NCBI RefSeq assembly: GCF_000820305.1
Contig: NZ_CDBH01000061.1
Coordinates: 274,914-338,913 of the forward strand
Direction: 5' to 3'
Source of the DNA: Aeromonas dhakensis
GTDB lineage: Bacteria > Pseudomonadota > Gammaproteobacteria > Enterobacterales > Aeromonadaceae
DNA length: 64,000 nt
Below, one piece after another: positions 58,029-64,000 of the stretch (position 1 is its first letter; every line of letters begins with the position of its first letter). Both the position numbers and the translations under genes were made by a program. The notes under the pieces were generated by a model. It worked only from the letters and a program-made list of their open reading frames with translations. It was not told the origin of the DNA and did no database searches.

Positions 58029-59558
58029 ATGTACATGAAAAAGTCATTTTTGTTCAGTCTCGTATGTCTCGGACTATATGGTTGTAACGGAGGAAGTGAC
58101 AACAGTAAAACACTGGCTGAACAATTCAAGTATGATCCTGCAACCCAAGTTGTTGAAAATGACATCCATGACTCCGTTTTTATTTCGGCACTGGACTTGT
58201 CAGGGTTGGATAATAGTAAAATTAAAAGCATCGCTTTCACCATAAACCCCAAAGTAGGAAATTATGCCAAACCGGTTACAGCCACATATGATTGGCAATA
58301 TATTTTAACCAATGGGTTGTATGATGCATCCAGCAACAGAGTCCAGCTTCCCATCTTTGGTTTATACAGCGCCTATACCAATGAAGTGACCGTCAACATT
58401 CAGTTTGTTGATACCAGTAACTATGTATTTAAAAAGACAATTGCCACCGATACCTATATCGACAGCGCAGGAGTCTATGACAACGTAGGAATCAGTATCA
58501 AACCCTCTGCTACACCGACTTATAGTTATTTTTATATAAAAGGCTCATTAAAGTCTCCTATCATCATGGATATTGATGGAGAAATTCGTTGGGATGCCAA
58601 TATAAAAAGAGCATCTGGGTCATCAGTGTTTATTGATGGAGAATTTCTGACAGGGGATGTAAAAAATAAATTGATATACGCTACCACTCTTTATGGGAAA
58701 GCAACCTCACTTGAAGTCAATGGCACAGCCATGGAAAATGATGCATATTTCCATCATAATATTGATCAGGGCAAGCATGGAATATTGATTGAACTGGATG
58801 GAACCACTGATGGTGCATTGAAATTAGAATCTTTCCTCAGTGAAATAAATACTGACGGCAAGGTCATCAAGGAGTGGGATCTCGGCAAGATATTTTCTGA
58901 ATACATGTTGCAAGAGGGGGACGACCCCAGCAATTTTGTCAGAAACGGTGCTGACTGGTTCCACATGAACGCAGCTACCTATGACCCGTCCGATGACACT
59001 TTGGTAGTCTCCAGCCGGGAAAATTTTGTCGTCAAATTGGACTACAACACCGGCAAGCTGATCTGGTTGCTTGGTGATGAAACCAAACACTGGTACTCCT
59101 ATCCTTCCCTGCAGAAGCTGGCGTTGTCGCTCTCCTCCGGACAGACACCGGTAGGACAGCATGCCATCTCCATGACCAAGGATGGCAAACTGATGTTGTT
59201 CAACAACGGGCGAAGGAGTTTCAACAACCCTATCGGCACCCCGAGCGGCATAGATCTGGCCACCAGCCAGACCGCCATCTTTGCTATCGACAGCCAGAGC
59301 AAGACGGCTCAAGTGGTCTGGAGTTTTGACGATGGCATCTATTCCGATATCTGTTCCAGCATCTATGAAGACAAGCTGGCAGCTCAAGGGGATTATCTCA
59401 TCAACTATGCAGCAGCCGACAACCGGACCAGGGTTATCATTCAAGGCATAAACAAGGAGAAGCAGAAACTCTTCGAGTTTACCTATCCGAGTGCAATCCC
59501 CTGTGCCACCTCCTGGAACGCCATCCAGATCCCTCTCGAAAACATGCACTTTCAGTGA
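58029..59558 (+). CDS. Arylsulfotransferase (ASST)-like lipoprotein
   Basis: 509 residues. Lipoprotein signal MYMKKSFLFSLVCLGLYGC (lipobox LYGC, Cys19). The rest follows the ASST pattern, a six-bladed propeller that moves sulfate between phenols via a His intermediate: GADWFHMNAATYDPSDDTLVVSSRE, LDYNTGKLIWLLGD, GQHAISMTKDGKLMLFNNG. His residues at FHMN and GQHA are the likely active-site ones. The 5' two-thirds are AT-rich and unlike neighbours, suggesting transfer. No DsbA/B-like partner is adjacent. Confidence 0.82.
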   Translation: MYMKKSFLFSLVCLGLYGCNGGSDNSKTLAEQFKYDPATQVVENDIHDSVFISALDLSGLDNSKIKSIAFTINPKVGNYAKPVTATYDWQYILTNGLYDASSNRVQLPIFGLYSAYTNEVTVNIQFVDTSNYVFKKTIATDTYIDSAGVYDNVGISIKPSATPTYSYFYIKGSLKSPIIMDIDGEIRWDANIKRASGSSVFIDGEFLTGDVKNKLIYATTLYGKATSLEVNGTAMENDAYFHHNIDQGKHGILIELDGTTDGALKLESFLSEINTDGKVIKEWDLGKIFSEYMLQEGDDPSNFVRNGADWFHMNAATYDPSDDTLVVSSRENFVVKLDYNTGKLIWLLGDETKHWYSYPSLQKLALSLSSGQTPVGQHAISMTKDGKLMLFNNGRRSFNNPIGTPSGIDLATSQTAIFAIDSQSKTAQVVWSFDDGIYSDICSSIYEDKLAAQGDYLINYAAADNRTRVIIQGINKEKQKLFEFTYPSAIPCATSWNAIQIPLENMHFQ

Positions 59559-59563
59559 CAGGA

Positions 59564-59592
59564 AAAGCAGCGCCACTCAGTGGCGCTGCTTT
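59564..59592 (+). terminator. Terminator after the ASST-like gene
   Basis: AAAGCAGCGCCACT / AGTGGCGCTGCTTT with a one-base centre, followed by TTAG. Begins five bases after the stop. Confidence 0.8.
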
Positions 59593-59816
59593 AGCTATGC
59601 ATCTCCACCCGGTCAGACGACACTATTCGCTACCACTCTGTCCCCGTTTTCAGTCCGGCTGAAGCTCAACCCGCAATCATTCCGTCAGCAAGTCGCATCA
59701 TCGAAGGCCAAGAAAACCGGGCGACATAGATAGCAAGAGCTCAGGTCTCCCCAATGGAAAAATGGTTCACCGCAAGCGTCAGCAGCAGACCCCATGAAGT
59801 GGCCTGCTAAAGAGGA

Positions 59817-61283
59817 TTATTGAGCTGGAGTAATGGTCAGGGTCACATTGCCAAAGCCTTCGCTGGCAAGCGTATCCTGATCCAGTTCCAGAGCGGTGAG
59901 AGCCACCCCTTCGGCAGAAGCGCTTCGTTGCTGAACAGCCGCTGCGGCGCGAGTCTGGGGCTGCCCAATCTCGATATCGCCGGCAAACTGGCTTTCGGCA
60001 TAGAAGTCGCCGGTCACGGCCGAACGGGTCGGACGCAACACGCGGCCAAGGTTATTCTGCATGGTCGACAGGCCATACTCGCCGATGGTCCAGTTCCAGT
60101 CCCACCACTTCACTTCACCCGGGATGTAGCGTTTGTCCCACTGATAACGGATGCTGCTGGCCTTGTCGCGGAACGGGCCAACGGCAAAGGTATGTTCCCA
60201 GGTCGGACGATTGGTCGGATGGGTGTACCAGGCATTGCCTCCCCAGCGCAGGAACCCCTTCATGGTCAGGTCATAATTCACCTCGGCCTTGAACTCATAG
60301 GGGTAGGAGATGTTGGACTTGTAGAGAGCGACGCGCACCGGCACGCTGGAGTGGGGTGGCACAGTGGGGCGAGCCTCGACCGACACGGTCTCGGTGGTCG
60401 CTCCCCCCTTCTGTTCGGCCCAGCTCTGGGTTGAAGAAATCTCGACCGAGTATTCAGTGCTGGAAACCTGCGGGATCTGGAACGTCTTCTTGATGCCGAC
60501 CTTCTCGCTGAGACTGTAGGTATCCGTCTTGGACCAGTTGGTGGCCTTGTCATACTTAAGGGTAACCACCACCTGCTGAGGCAGATCCGTGTAGTTGGTC
60601 GCATTGGCGGTGATGGTCTTGATCAGCTGTTTGCCACTCTCGGTAACCTGGCCATGACTGAAGGAATCCGGCTCCAGCGTGTACGAGAAGTTGCTCACCT
60701 TGATGGAACTTTTCTCCCCACAACGGTATCCAGAGCAACCACCATCATTATTTCCCTTTATCAACCAGCCATCGCTGAGCCTGGTCACATCCATATCTTC
60801 CCCGACATAGGGGCTATGATTCCCGCCCACCCAGGCGTATCCCAAATAGTGGGCAAGATAGCTCACAGGTTTGATGAAATAATCTTTGTCATGCACCATT
60901 CGCCATTGCACATCGACTTCATCACCTGCCGGAATATTCCATGCGGAGAGGGAAGGAATTTCTCCAGAGATAGGGGCGTTGGGGTAACACCATGTTTCAC
61001 CCGCCGTTCCCTGTTTTATTTCTCCATTATATCCAGGTCCCATGATCACCCAGCGATTGGCCAGCCCGGTAATCTGCCACTGTCCCATACGGCTGACCAG
61101 ATTGCCCTTGATGCTCATGGCTTCATCACGGGTAAGGGGGCGATAGCTGCTGGCACAGACTCCCTCCCCCAGACCGAACCATTTGACCTGGTCAGGATAG
61201 ACTGGCTCAGCCGCCTGGGCCTGGACGAGCATCAATGAAGATGCCAACAGCACCAGATTGACTGTTATTATTTTATTCATCAT
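59817..61283 (-). CDS. aerA: Aerolysin (pore-forming toxin)
   Basis: 488 residues. Signal peptide to Ala24 (VQAQA|AEPVYPDQ). Full aerolysin: domain 1 lectin-like lobe, receptor-binding region GNNDGGCSGYRCGEKSS, pore-forming body (FLRWGGNAWYTHP, DKASSIRYQWDKRYIPGEVKWWDWNW) and a C-terminal propeptide. The toxin is secreted as a protoxin, binds GPI anchors and forms heptameric pores after removal of the propeptide. The activation loop (about 440-456) lacks the KVRRAR polybasic site of the classical toxin and holds only R445 and R453. RBS AGAGGAA before ATG 61283. Transcribed toward the ASST gene; monocistronic. Confidence 0.97.
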   Translation of the reverse strand: MMNKIITVNLVLLASSLMLVQAQAAEPVYPDQVKWFGLGEGVCASSYRPLTRDEAMSIKGNLVSRMGQWQITGLANRWVIMGPGYNGEIKQGTAGETWCYPNAPISGEIPSLSAWNIPAGDEVDVQWRMVHDKDYFIKPVSYLAHYLGYAWVGGNHSPYVGEDMDVTRLSDGWLIKGNNDGGCSGYRCGEKSSIKVSNFSYTLEPDSFSHGQVTESGKQLIKTITANATNYTDLPQQVVVTLKYDKATNWSKTDTYSLSEKVGIKKTFQIPQVSSTEYSVEISSTQSWAEQKGGATTETVSVEARPTVPPHSSVPVRVALYKSNISYPYEFKAEVNYDLTMKGFLRWGGNAWYTHPTNRPTWEHTFAVGPFRDKASSIRYQWDKRYIPGEVKWWDWNWTIGEYGLSTMQNNLGRVLRPTRSAVTGDFYAESQFAGDIEIGQPQTRAAAAVQQRSASAEGVALTALELDQDTLASEGFGNVTLTITPAQ

Positions 61284-61540
61284 TTATTCCTCTTTCAGAC
61301 AGACGATAGTTTTTATTATGCAGAAATAACACCTTTCATTTTGACAGGCATGAACTCCAATGAGCCCCGCCACAGACAAAATAAACCACCAAAATTCATC
61401 CATGACAAACAAAATATATACAAGGCGGGAAAATAATTAGAGCGGCAACTTTATTGAGGGATTAATCATAATTATTCTGGCGGGATAATTTAATATCAAT
61501 CCAGGACATGACGGCGTTTATTAAATAAGAAGTTCCTGAA

Positions 61541-62014
61541 TTACTCTTCCGGATTAATTATGGTTATCTCACGTAAAATTCCATCTGCAGAACGCAGCAG
61601 CACCAGCGCACTACCCTCGTGCAAGTCGGTAGCCGAACCGTTGACCCAACGCACATTTCGGTCGAGCGACAAGGTGCCGAGTGTAGCCAGCACCAGGTGC
61701 CGACCATCGAAGGATCGCAAACGATCCTCTGCCCGCTGCCAACGGCCTGATATCGCCGGAGATCCGGCCGCCAACAGCTCAATCCGGGTAGCCACCCCAT
61801 CAGTCACCTGCAGGGCCAGGTGATCACCCGGCCGCAAGGGGTGCTGCCACGGCTCACCAAGCCGCCAGACCGGGGCGCTCCCAAGCTCCACCTCAGCCCC
61901 CTGAAACTGCAGGCGCAGGCCATCGTTGTGTTCCAGCTCCACCAGCCAGAGTTCGCCATCGGCGGCCAGAGCGCAGAGCGGCAGTGTCAGCAGCAGGAGG
62001 GAGGTGCGTGTCAT
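61541..62014 (-). CDS. Hypothetical exported protein
   Basis: 157 residues. Signal peptide MTRTSLLLLTLPLCALAAD. Mature part rich in beta-type alternation (LRLQFQGAEVELGSAPVWRL; DGRHLVLATLGTLSLDR). No family recognised. Lies upstream of aerolysin in the same orientation but with a 257-base AT-rich gap, so it is probably an independent unit. Confidence 0.65.
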   Translation of the reverse strand: MTRTSLLLLTLPLCALAADGELWLVELEHNDGLRLQFQGAEVELGSAPVWRLGEPWQHPLRPGDHLALQVTDGVATRIELLAAGSPAISGRWQRAEDRLRSFDGRHLVLATLGTLSLDRNVRWVNGSATDLHEGSALVLLRSADGILREITIINPEE

Positions 62015-62099
62015 AGCAGAAGGCCCATGGTCAAACCGTGCGAGGTTTAACTATGGGCCCGGTGAGTGGTTTTTTCCGCCCGGTTCGTCTTGCCGTGCA

Positions 62100-62516
62100 T
62101 CAGTCATCCTCGCGGCAGCGGCTCAGGCGCATGCCGTCAAACTTGCACTCCAGCTCCAGCCAGCGTCCTTCGAACGGGGCCAGGCTGTCGTCCGAGGTGA
62201 CATAACCCCAGATCCGCCCCTGTTCCACCGGCCCTTCCAGATCCATCTCGTCATCCTCTTCCAGCTTCTCGACCTCCCGGATCAGCCGCAGTTCGCCCTC
62301 GACCACCCCTTCCAGATCGACCCAGGTACCGCCGAGATCGTCCTCTCTCAGCCCGTCCTTGAAGCGGGTCTGTTCGTCGAGCACAAAGGGAATGCCGTTG
62401 ACCATCAGTTGGCCCAGCTGCCAGGTGGTGCGGCCGGTCAATTTGAACTCCGCCGACTGCGCAGCGCCGAATGGCAGCAAGATCAGCAGCAGGAGAGTGC
62501 AGAGAGACTTCTTCAT
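62100..62516 (-). CDS. Hypothetical exported acidic protein
   Basis: 138 residues. Signal peptide MKKSLCTLLLLILLPFGAAQSA. Very acidic middle (EVEKLEEDDEMDLEGPVEQG) and two Cys in the last 30 residues. The repeated WVDLEGVVEGE / GRIWGYV pattern suggests an OB-like beta fold of the DUF5666 kind; not certain. Divergent from the response regulator at 62607 with a 90-base shared upstream region, so it may be a target of that system. Confidence 0.65.
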   Translation of the reverse strand: MKKSLCTLLLLILLPFGAAQSAEFKLTGRTTWQLGQLMVNGIPFVLDEQTRFKDGLREDDLGGTWVDLEGVVEGELRLIREVEKLEEDDEMDLEGPVEQGRIWGYVTSDDSLAPFEGRWLELECKFDGMRLSRCREDD

Positions 62517-62606
62517 CGGGGATCCTCGGGGTTACACTGCCACACAGGATGCCTCATCCGGTGTGAGATGACCGTGAAATGGCGGTCGGAACCAGGAGAT
62601 CAAAGC

Positions 62607-63275
62607 ATGAAAATACTGGTGGTGGAAGACAATCCCCAGGTCGCGGAAACCATCATGGATTATCTGGAGCTGGCGGGCCACCGGCTGGACTGCGCCTATC
62701 ACGGCCAGGCGGCCCTGCAGTTGCTGGCCGAGCAGCGCTTCGACGTCATCATAATGGACGTCATGATGCCGCGCCTCGACGGCCTCAGCACGGTAGCCCG
62801 CCTGCGGGAGCAGGGGATCCCGACCCCGGTGCTGTTTCTCACCGCCCGCGACAGCCTGGATGACAAGCTGGCAGGCTTCAAGGCCGGCGGCGACGACTAT
62901 CTGGTCAAGCCGTTCGCCATGGAGGAGCTGGAAGTGCGGCTGCAGGCGCTGGCCCTGCGCGGCCCCCGCAGCGACATGGGGGCCCTGTGCGTGGGCGAGC
63001 TGACCCTGGATCCCGCCAGCGGCCGCGCCACCCGGGCCGGGGTCGAGCTCAAGCTCGGCAAGATCCCGTTCCAGATCCTCACCCTGCTGGCCCGCCGGGC
63101 CCCCGCTCTGGTCACCCGCCAGGAGGTGCTCGACACCGTCTGGGGCGACGAGGAGCCGGACTCCGACGCCCTGCGCAGCCACATCTATGCCCTGCGCAAC
63201 GCCCTCGATAAACCCTTCCCTACCCCCATGCTGGAAACCCTGCACGGCCAGGGCTATCGACTGGTGACCCCATGA
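62607..63275 (+). CDS. OmpR-family response regulator
   Basis: 222 residues. Receiver domain with acidic pocket E7-D8, phosphoacceptor D51 (IIMDVMMP) and K101 (LVKPF), then an OmpR/PhoB winged helix (DALRSHIYALRNALDKPF). Similar in layout to QseB/PmrA-type regulators. RBS CAGGAG. Paired with the sensor kinase at 63319. Confidence 0.94.
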   Translation: MKILVVEDNPQVAETIMDYLELAGHRLDCAYHGQAALQLLAEQRFDVIIMDVMMPRLDGLSTVARLREQGIPTPVLFLTARDSLDDKLAGFKAGGDDYLVKPFAMEELEVRLQALALRGPRSDMGALCVGELTLDPASGRATRAGVELKLGKIPFQILTLLARRAPALVTRQEVLDTVWGDEEPDSDALRSHIYALRNALDKPFPTPMLETLHGQGYRLVTP

Positions 63276-63318
63276 TGGGCCGCCAGTGCTGCCTGACCCT
63301 GCCCGCAGGGAGGCCATC

Positions 63319-64000
63319 ATGAGCCTGCCCAGCCTGCGCCGTCGCCTGATCCTCACCCTGAGCGGCGCCGGCCTGCTGCTGCTGGTCATCATCAGCCTGC
63401 TGATGGTGGTGGCCGAGGACAAGATGGAGGAGCTCAGCCTGCGCCACTGGTTGGAGGCGGAGGTGACCCGCTACAGCGACGACTGGTTGCGGCTCGGCAT
63501 GGCGGCCCCCGCCCCCAGCCCGCGCCAGTTCTCCAGCTACTGGACCGAGGCCGGCCGCCTGCCGGTCTGGCTCAAGCCCTACCAGAGCCCGGGCTTCTAC
63601 GAACACGTGCTGGGGGACGAGGACAAACACTTCCTGGTGCGGCCCCATCCGTCCGGTAAGGGGCTGCTCTATCTGGTGTTCAACGACGACGCCGACGACT
63701 ACCTGGATCCCTACGAGGATCAGCTGCACCTGGCCACCCGGCTGATCGGGCTGACCCTGCTGCTCGGCTGCATCGGCTTCGGCATCTGGCTGGTGCGCCA
63801 CATCACCCGGCCGCTGCAACGGCTGCAGCAGCGGGTCGCCCACCTCACCCCGGATCAGGCGGACTTCGTGCCCGATGCCCCCTGGCAGGAGCTCAGGGAC
63901 ATCGAGCTAGCGCTGCTGGCCGGCAAGCAGGAGGTGGCTGCCGTGTTTGCCCGCGAGCAGGAGTTCAGCCGCTTCGCCAGTCACGAGCTGCGCACCCCCA
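63319..64000 (+). CDS. Sensor histidine kinase (partial, runs off the window)
   Basis: At least 227 codons from ATG 63319 (RBS GGGAGG). Membrane helix 1 (about 10-32), periplasmic sensor of ~115 residues with an acidic run (FNDDADDYLDPYEDQ), membrane helix 2 (about 148-168), HAMP-like linker (RHITRPLQRLQQRV), and the start of HisKA with phosphoacceptor H222 (FASHELRTP). The ATPase domain is beyond 64000. Acidic sensor suggests metal or cationic-peptide sensing; inference only. Confidence 0.9.
   Translation, partial: MSLPSLRRRLILTLSGAGLLLLVIISLLMVVAEDKMEELSLRHWLEAEVTRYSDDWLRLGMAAPAPSPRQFSSYWTEAGRLPVWLKPYQSPGFYEHVLGDEDKHFLVRPHPSGKGLLYLVFNDDADDYLDPYEDQLHLATRLIGLTLLLGCIGFGIWLVRHITRPLQRLQQRVAHLTPDQADFVPDAPWQELRDIELALLAGKQEVAAVFAREQEFSRFASHELRTP

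Overview
The window is 64 kb of a GC-rich gammaproteobacterial chromosome, almost certainly Aeromonas. The evidence is an aerolysin gene (59817-61283), the gammaproteobacterial blocks yigB-xerC-yigA-dapF-lysA-lptM / cyaY and cyaA / hemCDXY, a thiCDEFSGH operon, glpX, lpoB and yidA-type genes, and proteins that read like Enterobacterales/Vibrionales orthologues. The species cannot be fixed from sequence reading alone. Gene calls are homology recognition by eye; no database search was run.

Layout. 1-6.8 kb: an LtaS-like phosphoglycerol transferase, an Lrp-type regulator, a tyrosine phosphatase, metA with tandem MetJ boxes, an HD-GYP protein and a CinA-like protein. 6.8-10 kb: a heptamer repeat, then an ABC exporter operon (membrane-fusion lipoprotein, ATPase, one permease) with what looks like the stub of a lost second permease. 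10-16.4 kb: FapA-like DUF342 protein, YidA phosphatase, PuuD-like hydrolase, a small lipoprotein, an MscS channel with a cyclic-nucleotide domain. 16.5-29.3 kb: the conserved core blocks from yigB to lptM, cyaY, an esterase, cyaA and hemCDXY, with a Fur-box-like site before hemC and a CRP-like site before cyaA. 29.4-39.4 kb: YeiW-like protein, glpX, a porin, an orphan substrate-binding protein, a Fur-box-preceded TonB siderophore receptor with a PepSY-type membrane partner, an acyltransferase and small accessory genes. 39.4-48.4 kb: several GNAT acetyltransferases, an OmpW-sized barrel protein, ExoD, an SdaC-like transporter, a diguanylate cyclase, lpoB and a Vat-type xenobiotic acetyltransferase.

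48.4-50.5 kb is a conspicuously AT-rich accessory island and the most interesting item. It encodes a 565-residue retron-type reverse transcriptase fused to a complete trypsin-like serine protease domain (His411/Asp448/Ser522). Just upstream is a candidate msr-msd RNA: a perfect 10-nt a1/a2 inverted repeat (48522-48531 / 48638-48647) enclosing two small hairpins and a long msd-like hairpin. The first catalytic Asp of the RT appears replaced by Glu (E128). This is most likely an anti-phage retron whose effector is the fused protease.

50.9-57.9 kb: the thiamine operon thiC-thiDE(fusion)-thiF-thiS-thiG-thiH on the minus strand, headed by a TPP riboswitch; ThiH carries an N-terminal extension derived from a C-rich repeat. 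58-64 kb: an AT-rich arylsulfotransferase-like lipoprotein, aerolysin lacking the usual polybasic activation motif, two small secreted proteins, and an OmpR-type response regulator with a sensor kinase that runs off the end of the window.
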